Shown here piece after piece: positions 53,549-61,018 of a DNA stretch of 64,000 nucleotides. Numbering within the stretch: the stretch's first letter is position 1; each line of letters starts with the position of its first letter. The notes beneath the pieces were generated by a model. The model saw only the letters and a list, made by a program, of their open reading frames with translations. It was not told where the DNA came from and did not search any database. Source of the DNA: Thermaurantimonas sp046295455 (lineage in GTDB: Bacteria; Bacteroidota; Bacteroidia; Flavobacteriales; Schleiferiaceae); assembly GCA_046295455.1 (NCBI GenBank), contig JBKBNI010000007.1:62001-126000 (forward strand). The letters are read 5' to 3'. Made by a program: the position numbers and the translations under genes.

Positions 53549-54157
53549 CCCCTTGATAATAAGGAGTAGTCCAAAAATTCCCAATATGAGGCTGACAGCG
53601 GCATTCATGCGGTGCATGTGAGTTGGAGTCAAGTAATCCCGCATTTTTCTGGCAAAGATGATTTTGATGACATCTACTGAAAAATAGGTACCGATTGTGA
53701 TTGAGAAATACAGAAGCATTTTTTGTATTTCATATTCATATCTGTTTCCGATGATTACAATGCTTGTCATCCAATAGGCCAGCACACCTACGTTCATAAA
53801 ATTAATCAAAAAACCTTTTATAAAATTTTTTCCATAGCTGCTTTGTATTTGTATTTGTATTTTTTCGCTTTGGAGGTTTCTTTTTTTGTAAAAAGAAAAG
53901 ATCGCATATGCCAATATAATTAAACCTCCTACTATGTAGATGGAATTGTTTCCGATGATGCTTTTTAATAACGGCTCGCTACCATAGAAAGCCAATAAAA
54001 TAAGAAAAATATCTGAGAGAATCACACCTGTATTGAATACCAATGCTTTCCATGCGCCTCGATAAATGCTTGTTTCTATCAGTAGAACGAAGACCGGACC
54101 AATCATAAAACTCAAGGTAATTCCCAGCAAGACAGCTGCTGCGATTAGTTCGATCAC
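53534..54157 (-). CDS. LysE/RhtB-family exporter
   Basis: A 207-residue inner-membrane protein with six helices and the family opening LLGITLSFMIGPVFVLLIETSIYRGAWKALVFNTGVILSD. LysE-type carriers export basic or neutral amino acids and related small metabolites. The start is a GTG at 54157 overlapping the stop of the coiled-coil protein gene by four bases. The 3' end overlaps the ATP-grasp-like gene on the other strand by 15 bases. The substrate is unknown; an export role for the product of the convergent pair would be speculation. Confidence 0.9.
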   Translation of the reverse strand: MIELIAAAVLLGITLSFMIGPVFVLLIETSIYRGAWKALVFNTGVILSDIFLILLAFYGSEPLLKSIIGNNSIYIVGGLIILAYAIFSFYKKRNLQSEKIQIQIQSSYGKNFIKGFLINFMNVGVLAYWMTSIVIIGNRYEYEIQKMLLYFSITIGTYFSVDVIKIIFARKMRDYLTPTHMHRMNAAVSLILGIFGLLLIIKGLLLK

Positions 54158-54576
54158 TCCGCTGCAGTATTTTTAATTTTCTGGCTTAATTCATCGACAA
54201 TCTCTTCAAGTCTGGTGATTTTTTCTGATAGATTTTTATTTTCATTTTCAATTTTTTTGATAAGTTGATTTTTTTTGTCAATATCTGTATTCAATCTAAG
54301 AATGACTTGAGATTTTTCTTCAATTTCATTCGTAAGTTGATTCACTCTATCGTTGAGATTTGAGATTTCGTCAGAGAGTTGCTTTTTGATTTTTTCATAC
54401 TCCGAAGACTTAATATATGTGTATGTAATAAATATAAGAAAAGCACCTGAAAAAATGTAATTGGTAATTTTACCAGAGTAAACAGAGGATGCGTCAAAGA
54501 ATCCAAAATAAATGGCAGCAAATATTGAAAGTGAGCCGACTACGAGGGTTAATAGCTCAATTTTTTTTGAGTTCAT
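54154..54576 (-). CDS. Membrane-anchored coiled-coil protein
   Basis: A 140-residue protein with two hydrophobic helices (about 8-26 and 38-55) and a long, Lys/Glu/Asn-rich coiled coil from residue 60 to the end (SDEISNLNDRVNQLTNEIEEK and on) with regular leucine/isoleucine spacing. The ATG at 54576 is preferred over a TTG three codons upstream. No family is recognised. It overlaps the LysE-type gene by four bases and follows rnr on the same strand after a 28-base gap reading toward lower coordinates, so it may be in the xseA-rnr transcript. Confidence 0.7.
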   Translation of the reverse strand: MNSKKIELLTLVVGSLSIFAAIYFGFFDASSVYSGKITNYIFSGAFLIFITYTYIKSSEYEKIKKQLSDEISNLNDRVNQLTNEIEEKSQVILRLNTDIDKKNQLIKKIENENKNLSEKITRLEEIVDELSQKIKNTAAE

Positions 54577-54612
54577 CAATTTCAAATTTGAGCGAAAGTA
54601 AATCCAAAAAAT

Positions 54613-56766
54613 CTACTCAACAATGGAAAAATCGATTTGCTTTCGCTGTAAATCGGCTTTTTTTACTCTAACCTTGACTTTGTCACCGAGCTGGTATACT
54701 TTGCCCTTTCGGGTGCCTGTGATTTGATAGTTGTCTTCATCGTAGATGTAGAAGTCGCTTTTGAAGTCTCCGATTCGGATCATGCCTTCACATTTGCTTT
54801 CAGTAAGTTCTACATACACACCCCATTCTGTCACTCCAGAAATCACTCCATCGAATATCTGGCCGATTTTGTCTGACAGATATTTGGTCATCATGTATTT
54901 GACAGAGGCTTTTTCGGCATCAGCAGCTAATTTTTCGCGTAAGGAAGCGTGTTTGCACCGATCTTCCCATTCATTTTTGTTTTTTGCTTCGCGACCTTCG
55001 AGGTGCAACTGAAGGATGCGATGTACCATCACATCTGGATACCGCCTGATGGGAGATGTGAAGTGCGTGTAGTAGTCAAATCCGAGACCGTAATGCCCTC
55101 TGTTTTTTGTGCTGTACACGGCTTTGGCCATTGATCGTATTGCTAATGTTTCGATAAGATTTTGCTCGGGTTTTCCTTTTACTGATTCCAGCATGGAGTT
55201 TATGGTGTTTGTGATTTGCTTCCGGCTTGTAATCGTTAAATTGTATCCGAATTTTGAGACAAAGTTTTTAAGCTCAAGGAGTTTTTCAGGGTCCGGATCA
55301 TCGTGCACCCGATAGACCATTATTCGACCGGAAGCTTTACCTTCCGGGGTGCGGCCTACTTCCATAGCGACATACTTATTTGCCAGGAGCATAAATTCCT
55401 CAATGAGGTGATTGCTATCACCGATTCTTTTTTGGTACACACCTACAGGATTGGCGTGTTTATCCAGTTTAAATTTAATTTCTGTCTTATCAAATCCGAT
55501 AGAGCCGGCCTTAAAGCGCGCTTCCCTGAGTTTTTTAGCGATGGAATCCAGTATTTTCAATTCATTGGCAAAGTCGCCTTTTCCTGTTTTTAAGATATCT
55601 TCTGCTTCCTCGTAGGTGAAACGTCGGTTGGAGTGAATGACCGTGCGACCGAACCACTTGCCGTGAACCTTTCCCTCTTTATCCATTTCAAATATTGCTG
55701 AGAAGCAATACTTGTCTTCGTGAGGCCGGAGGGAGCAGAGAAAGTTTGACAATTTTTCGGGCAGCATTGGCACCACCCGATCTACAAGATAGACGGATGT
55801 ACCTCTTCGGAAGGCCTCTTCGTCAAGCCTGGAGCCGGGTTTTACGTAGTGTGTCACGTCGGCAATATGTACGCCAATTTCGAAATGACCGTTTTCGAGG
55901 GCACGTAGCGAGAGTGCATCGTCAAAGTCTTTGGCATCTTCAGGGTCGATGGTAAAGGTGGTTATGCCCCTCATGTCACGACGTCGGTTTATTTCAGTGG
56001 CGTCTAATGCTTCCGGGATCTGCTCTGCCTCCAGTTCGACATCGCGCGGAAATTCATAGGGAAGGTCGAATTCGGCCAGGATCGAATGAATTTCTGTTTC
56101 ATGATCACCGGGTTGACCCAGGATTTTCACAATTTTTCCGAATGGGCTGGAAGCCAGTTCCGGCCAGTCGGTCATTTCGACCAAGACCTTATCGCCGTTT
56201 TGAGCACCGTTACGATATTCTTCTCCTATGTAGAAGTCGGTGTAGACTTTCTTATTATCCGGCACTACAAATCCGTATTTCTTGCTTGCAGCCATATAGG
56301 TGCCTACGAATTCTTTTTTTGCACGCTGGAGTATAGAGGTCACTTCACCGTGGGGAAGTCCCTTTTTGCGATAAGCATAGAGCATGATTTGTACCCTATC
56401 GCCATTGAGCGCATGGTTGAGACATTCCTTACTTATGAATACATCCCGGCTCTGAGTACCATCGGGATTGGGATCTGGGATGAAGTATCCGTGACCTGCG
56501 GAAGTGATGTCAATTGTGCCAACAAGGTATTGATTTTCAAGCCTAAATGTATATTTTCCCTCTGAAGGGGACTCAATTTTTTTATCTTTGACCAGTTGGT
56601 CCAAACAAAGTCTGACCAGCGCGCGGTCTTCTTTGGATTTTACTTCTATTCTTGAGCTTATTTGCTTGTAATTCAATTGTTTACTGGCTTCTTTGCTCAG
56701 AACTTTCAGGATTTTTTCTTTCAGATCGGACAGTTTATCCGTTTTAGAGTTTTTATTCTTGTTCAT
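54613..56766 (-). CDS. rnr: Ribonuclease R
   Basis: A 717-residue processive 3'-to-5' exoribonuclease that degrades structured RNA. An N-terminal HTH-like region and cold-shock domains (about 70-220) precede the RNB catalytic domain, whose metal-binding acidic cluster is visible in FTIDPEDAKDFDDALSL (near residue 265). IGVHIADVTHYVKPGSRLDEEA, VDRVVPMLPEKLSNFLCSL and the YTHFTSPIRRYPDVMVHR region confirm the family. A C-terminal S1 domain (about 630-715) binds RNA. The start overlaps the end of xseA by 14 bases, an arrangement that should couple translation. Confidence 0.97.
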   Translation of the reverse strand: MNKNKNSKTDKLSDLKEKILKVLSKEASKQLNYKQISSRIEVKSKEDRALVRLCLDQLVKDKKIESPSEGKYTFRLENQYLVGTIDITSAGHGYFIPDPNPDGTQSRDVFISKECLNHALNGDRVQIMLYAYRKKGLPHGEVTSILQRAKKEFVGTYMAASKKYGFVVPDNKKVYTDFYIGEEYRNGAQNGDKVLVEMTDWPELASSPFGKIVKILGQPGDHETEIHSILAEFDLPYEFPRDVELEAEQIPEALDATEINRRRDMRGITTFTIDPEDAKDFDDALSLRALENGHFEIGVHIADVTHYVKPGSRLDEEAFRRGTSVYLVDRVVPMLPEKLSNFLCSLRPHEDKYCFSAIFEMDKEGKVHGKWFGRTVIHSNRRFTYEEAEDILKTGKGDFANELKILDSIAKKLREARFKAGSIGFDKTEIKFKLDKHANPVGVYQKRIGDSNHLIEEFMLLANKYVAMEVGRTPEGKASGRIMVYRVHDDPDPEKLLELKNFVSKFGYNLTITSRKQITNTINSMLESVKGKPEQNLIETLAIRSMAKAVYSTKNRGHYGLGFDYYTHFTSPIRRYPDVMVHRILQLHLEGREAKNKNEWEDRCKHASLREKLAADAEKASVKYMMTKYLSDKIGQIFDGVISGVTEWGVYVELTESKCEGMIRIGDFKSDFYIYDEDNYQITGTRKGKVYQLGDKVKVRVKKADLQRKQIDFSIVE

Positions 56767-58099
56767 TGTTTGTGTTCATTTCGGTGGAAGTCACCCGGGC
56801 AGATGCGCTTCCGTCTTTTAAAAATATTTGAATAAGTTGATTGGGCATGAGTTGGTCGACGGATGTTATATGTATTCCATCGGATTGGACGTAAGCATAA
56901 CCCTTTTTGAGAATGTTTTTTGGATCCTGAATTCGGATGATGCGTTCCAGATTAGACAAATCTTTGTGTAGGCGGGTAATAAAATCTGATGCACTCTTCT
57001 CAATGGTTCGGAGCTGCTCGTATATATTTCGGTAGCCTGTATAGGTAATCCTGAATGCCGATCCTGAGATATTAGCTATCAAATCATCAATCAAATTTCG
57101 CTGATGTGCAAATTGCTTTTTTGAGTGTGAGATCAGGATTGATACAAGGTTTGAGAGGCTGTTGTACAGACGATTTAGGGATTTGATGGCGTGATTGCTT
57201 ACAGTTTCGGCAGCCATTGTGAGCTCAAATTCTTTTGTTTTAAAAATGTTTACATAATATTCTCCCAAGGCAGTAGGTGTGATGGCGTGATGAAAGGCAG
57301 TCATCTCTGCTACGGTCAGATTGGTCGAGTGTCCGATTCCGGTGAAAACGGGCAATGGAAACAGGCAAATGTCTCTACACAGATCCAGGTTGTTGTAACA
57401 TGTGAGACCGGCCTCACCACCTCCGCCACGGATAATCATCACGGCATCAAATTCGGACTTTACAGATTTAATTTTTTGCAATTGTGCCCGGATACTCGCT
57501 ACTGCTCCATCGCCTTGGAGCAAGGCGGGAAACATCATAAAAAAAAGTCCGTAATGCTCAAAGTAGGGCTCGACGACTTTTTTGAAATCTGCCCAGCCTT
57601 TGCTTGTTTCTACTGAAATGACAGCCACATTTTTCGGCAGATCGCGTATAACTGCCTGTTTATTGCGTTCGAAAATATTTTCTGACTTCAGACGCTTTAT
57701 GGTCTGCAATTTTTCCTTTTCGATTACACCGAGATTAAATGTGGAGTCTATTTGGTAGATTCGGAGGCTGATACCATGCACGGCGTCATAGGTAATCCCT
57801 GCTTCAAATAAAATTTCGATGCCCTCTGTAAGTGGTTGTTGAATCTCGCGTAAAAAAGAGACCTGGATTCTCATCAAATCGCTTTTCCAGATGACTCCTC
57901 TCATCTGAGCGATGATTCTGCCATCATCTTTTTGCACCAGGTCCGGATAGGCGTGTCCGCTGTACTTATAATAGTTCAGTTTCATCAGCTCAGCCCTCAC
58001 CCAGAATCGCTTTGTGTAGCGTTCTTCAAGAGTCTTTTTTATGCTTTTACATACTTCGTAGAGCGTAAAAATGGTGCGAGTTTCCGTTTTTTCGGGCAT
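56753..58099 (-). CDS. xseA: Exodeoxyribonuclease VII large subunit
   Basis: A 448-residue nuclease subunit that degrades single-stranded DNA. The N-terminal OB-fold (FWVRAELMKLNYYKYSGHAYPDLVQKDD) is followed by the catalytic core with VAVISVETSKGWADF, VMIIRGGGGEAGLTCYNNLDL and the conserved TGIGHSTNLTVAEMTAFHHAITPTA, then a long helical region. The small subunit gene xseB, often adjacent, is not seen upstream: the gap 58100-58469 contains no convincing frame. Overlaps rnr by 14 bases. Confidence 0.94.
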   Translation of the reverse strand: MPEKTETRTIFTLYEVCKSIKKTLEERYTKRFWVRAELMKLNYYKYSGHAYPDLVQKDDGRIIAQMRGVIWKSDLMRIQVSFLREIQQPLTEGIEILFEAGITYDAVHGISLRIYQIDSTFNLGVIEKEKLQTIKRLKSENIFERNKQAVIRDLPKNVAVISVETSKGWADFKKVVEPYFEHYGLFFMMFPALLQGDGAVASIRAQLQKIKSVKSEFDAVMIIRGGGGEAGLTCYNNLDLCRDICLFPLPVFTGIGHSTNLTVAEMTAFHHAITPTALGEYYVNIFKTKEFELTMAAETVSNHAIKSLNRLYNSLSNLVSILISHSKKQFAHQRNLIDDLIANISGSAFRITYTGYRNIYEQLRTIEKSASDFITRLHKDLSNLERIIRIQDPKNILKKGYAYVQSDGIHITSVDQLMPNQLIQIFLKDGSASARVTSTEMNTNNEQE

Positions 58100-58420
58100 A
58101 TTTGAGACTTCTTACTTGATTTAGGACAAAGAAACTGTATTTTGATGAAAACCTAAGTCTGATGTGGAGAGGTACTCCAGAGCGATGGACTTTTTGGTTT
58201 ATCGAAGTGGCTTCTCCTTTAATTTGAAAGATTGACATTAATATGGCAACTTCTACAGAGAGCGGGATTTTGGGATGATTAAAAAAGATGTGGAAGAATT
58301 TTTACTTTTACTTTTTTTTTAAAAAATACCATTCTTGTTCGATATTGACCTAAATGTTTGTAATGTGACATATTACAAGAGTGTTGTTTAAAAATTTATG
58401 ATAAATGTTGAATAAAAGGG

Positions 58421-58448
58421 TTGTAATTTTTTTTAAAACTTATATTTG
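58421..58448 (+). promoter_or_regulatory. Strong promoter of a small membrane protein gene
   Basis: TTG at 58421-58423, a 17-base spacer and TATATTTG at 58441-58448 match the Bacteroidota consensus exactly. Transcription would start about 15 bases before the ATG at 58470. The preceding gap (58100-58420) is AT-rich, includes a run of ten T at about 58310-58320, and shows nothing else I recognise. Confidence 0.75.
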
Positions 58449-58469
58449 TTGCAAATTAAACTTGCTTTT

Positions 58470-58631
58470 ATGAACCCCAGAGACAAACGCCGAAGAAAAT
58501 ATTTTGGAAGACTGCGTCCACGGAAGGTCTCTGAAGCTTCTGACGATCAAGAGAATGAAACAGCGGAAAAAATATTTGTTATAGGCGTAATCATTTTGGT
58601 ACTCGTTATCGCTTATTATTTAAGCAGGTAG
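58470..58631 (+). CDS. 53-residue single-pass membrane protein
   Basis: A short protein opening MNPRDKRRRKYFGRLRPRK, very rich in Arg and Lys, followed by an acidic stretch (SEASDDQENETAEK) and one C-terminal hydrophobic helix (IFVIGVIILVLVIAYYLS). The ATG at 58470 is chosen because a full-consensus promoter lies just ahead of it; an upstream TTG at 58446 lies inside the promoter. The basic N-terminus could bind nucleic acid or lipid heads, and the tail-anchor shape is notable. The last 16 bases overlap the convergent esterase gene. No family is recognised. Confidence 0.7.
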   Translation: MNPRDKRRRKYFGRLRPRKVSEASDDQENETAEKIFVIGVIILVLVIAYYLSR

Positions 58632-59446
58632 CTTTCTGTTCTTTTTTTGGCGAAACCCCATTCCAGAAATACCGGGATACCCAGAGCCCATGTCTGCTGA
58701 TCGTGGGTGCCGTTTTCGATCTCCAGGTAATGAATGTCATAATATGGCTTGTAACCTACACATGCAAGTTGTGAAATGAGGTCCAATTGATCATCGATTA
58801 CGTCTATGATCCCATTGTTGTTGCGGTCTTCTTCTTCTTCCAATGTTCCGGCCATAAACCAGAAGCGCAAGCCAGGTTTAAATCCTTGCTTGCGAACCAT
58901 TCGATGAACGATGCGGTCTCGCTTTTCATCGAAACCTCTGAAATAAGACTTTTTTCGCCACCAAAAGGAGCCGCTAAAGCATCCTGCAAGGCCAAAAACC
59001 TGTGGATTTTGATACACGATGTCAAATGCAGATAGCGCACCCATCGAAAATCCCATCACCGCCCGACGCGATTTATCACTGCTGATTTCGAAGCTATTGT
59101 AAATTCTGGGCAGGAGTTCATTCAGAATAAATTTCTGGTAATCGCTTGCGCCTTTGCCCCGCTTCTGATAATCGGCGCTGAAGGTGGTACCGTATTCATG
59201 GATGCGGTCATCTGCATGAATGCCTACCGAGAGGGGTGTAAGCGATGGATATGCCGCCGAAAAGGATTCCAAAGCACTCTTCAGATGAAGATCCTTGCTG
59301 TCCTGACCGTCATTCATGAGCAGAAGTCCGAGAGATCCTTTGCTGTCCGGGATAAAAAAATCCAGCTTCACATCCCTGCGAAGGTGTTTTGATTTGATTA
59401 TTTGTTGGTCAACGGTTATATTTTGTCTGGTTTGACTTTTTTTCAT
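58616..59446 (-). CDS. Esterase of the enterochelin-esterase (Fes/esterase D) type
   Basis: A 276-residue alpha/beta hydrolase without a signal peptide. The nucleophile is Ser134 in the GFSMG elbow, and His248 in ENGTHDQQTW is the likely catalytic histidine. The acid-loop region 206-220 (EDRNNNGIIDVIDD) looks like a calcium-binding loop. The fold opening VKLDFFIPDSKGSLGLLLMNDGQ and IYNSFEISSDKSRRAVMGFSMGA fit the putative esterase family that includes Fes and esterase D. The substrate is unknown. It is convergent with the small membrane protein gene and divergent from the MscS gene. Confidence 0.88.
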   Translation of the reverse strand: MKKSQTRQNITVDQQIIKSKHLRRDVKLDFFIPDSKGSLGLLLMNDGQDSKDLHLKSALESFSAAYPSLTPLSVGIHADDRIHEYGTTFSADYQKRGKGASDYQKFILNELLPRIYNSFEISSDKSRRAVMGFSMGALSAFDIVYQNPQVFGLAGCFSGSFWWRKKSYFRGFDEKRDRIVHRMVRKQGFKPGLRFWFMAGTLEEEEDRNNNGIIDVIDDQLDLISQLACVGYKPYYDIHYLEIENGTHDQQTWALGIPVFLEWGFAKKRTESYLLK

Positions 59447-59510
59447 TTTACGGGTCTATTAACTCTTAAAACACTTTACTTAAAGAACTTTGCCGTAAAA
59501 GTAGAAACGC

Positions 59511-60806
59511 ATGCTTTTTTCCGAAAAGTTTCTCTCCCTTGAGGATATTGATTTTTTTACTGACAGAATCTCAAAGTTTCTGCATCTGTCACCATCTGCA
59601 GAAGATTTCATTATATTGGTGGTTGACTTGCTTCTTCTGTTACTTATTACTTCTGTATCCTTCTTCATTAGCAAGAAAATTCTATTGAGTTACCTGCACA
59701 AAGTCGTTTCAAAAACTGAAACTCAGATAGATGATATTCTTTTAGAGAAAAAGGTCTTCAACGGACTTGCCAATCTCATACCGGCGATTATCGCCTACTA
59801 CTCCTTGCCGATTCTCTTTCGCAATTATGTATTTATGACTCAAATTGTAGAGTCAGCAATCAAAATTTACGTTGTGCTGCTGATAGTGAGTACGGTCCAT
59901 AGATTTCTTAAGTCTTTGGAGATCATTGCATTAGGATTCGATAAATACAAGGACAAGCCAATCAAAAGCTATCTGCAGGTTGCCAACATTATTAATTACA
60001 TCATGGGCGCTGTGCTCCTGATTTCTATCATATCGGGCAGTGACCTGAACAGCATCTTCCTGAAACTTGGTGCGCTTACTGCGGTTTTGTTGTTGATTTT
60101 TAAGGACACAATCCTTGGCTTGGTTGCATCTATTCAAATTTCGGCCAATGAACTTCTGAGGGTGGGCGACTGGGTTTCATTGGATAAGTATGGTGCCGAT
60201 GGAGATGTCATCGAAATTAACCTCACCACCGTAAAAATCAGGAATTGGGATAAAACCATCACTACCATACCTACTTATGCATTTATATCAGACAGTTTTA
60301 AGAATTGGAGAGGAATGCAGAGCGCCGGCGTGCGACGCATCAAGCGCTCTCTCTTCATCAACATGCACTCCGTAAAGATTTGCACCCCTGAGATGATTGA
60401 GCGGTATAAAAAGTTTCAGCTTATCAGTTCCTACATCGATGAGCGATTAAAACAAATTGAAGAGTACAATCAAAAGCATCATATCGATACTTCTAATCCC
60501 ATCAATGGGCGACAGATGACGAATCTGGGCGTTTTTCGGCAATATGCACTTGAGTACATCAAAAGCAAATCGAGTATATCCACTACAGAGCCGGTACTTG
60601 TGCGGCATCTTCAACCCACCGAAAACGGACTGCCGTTTGAGATCTACTGTTTTACTACGCATACGGCATTGCTGGAGTATGAGGCTCTTCAGGCAGATCT
60701 CTTTGATCACTTCATTGCAGTGGTTCCGTTTTTTGATCTCGAATTGTTTCAAAATCCTGCAGGCTCCGATTTTCGCGCTTTAGCCGCCGGTAGGGAGATA
60801 GGATAG
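59511..60806 (+). CDS. MscS-family mechanosensitive channel
   Basis: A 431-residue membrane protein with four or five N-terminal helices (to about residue 190), the pore-lining region LNSIFLKLGALTAVLLLIFKDTILGLVASIQISANELLRVGDWV and the beta-domain that follows (VIEINLTTVKIRNWDKTITTIPTYAFISDSFKNW). A long C-terminal cytoplasmic part (about 280-431) matches the YbdG-like subgroup of long MscS proteins. It should release ions under osmotic downshock. It stands alone between the divergent esterase and ppc. Confidence 0.93.
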   Translation: MLFSEKFLSLEDIDFFTDRISKFLHLSPSAEDFIILVVDLLLLLLITSVSFFISKKILLSYLHKVVSKTETQIDDILLEKKVFNGLANLIPAIIAYYSLPILFRNYVFMTQIVESAIKIYVVLLIVSTVHRFLKSLEIIALGFDKYKDKPIKSYLQVANIINYIMGAVLLISIISGSDLNSIFLKLGALTAVLLLIFKDTILGLVASIQISANELLRVGDWVSLDKYGADGDVIEINLTTVKIRNWDKTITTIPTYAFISDSFKNWRGMQSAGVRRIKRSLFINMHSVKICTPEMIERYKKFQLISSYIDERLKQIEEYNQKHHIDTSNPINGRQMTNLGVFRQYALEYIKSKSSISTTEPVLVRHLQPTENGLPFEIYCFTTHTALLEYEALQADLFDHFIAVVPFFDLELFQNPAGSDFRALAAGREIG

Positions 60807-60807
60807 A

Positions 60808-60845
60808 CCCGCTGAGCTACGTCGGTCGTCTGTCGCTTAAGCGGG
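60808..60845 (+). other. Stem-loop downstream of the MscS gene
   Basis: CCCGCTGAGC and GCTTAAGCGGG can pair over ten bases with one bulged A and a loop of about 17 bases, starting 2 bases after the stop codon. There is no T run behind it, so it is not a standard intrinsic terminator; it may protect the message end. Low certainty. Confidence 0.35.
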
Positions 60846-60990
60846 GATATTGAAGTTGTGGTTAAAGCTTTAAAAATACACGTCAAATCTGCATGATCTG
60901 GTTGTTTTGCTGTAAGAATATGAAGGATTCAGGGTTGTTAAATATGAATTAAGATCAGCGGAAAGCATCAAAAAACAGATTTAGAAAACC

Positions 60991-60998
60991 TATTTTTG
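60991..60998 (+). promoter_or_regulatory. Promoter -7 element of ppc
   Basis: TATTTTTG fits TAnnTTTG and lies 20 bases before the ATG at 61019. No TTG was found at the usual -33 distance. The rest of the 60846-60990 gap is featureless. Confidence 0.5.
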
Positions 60999-61018
60999 GT
61001 TATAAAAGTCAAAATTCC

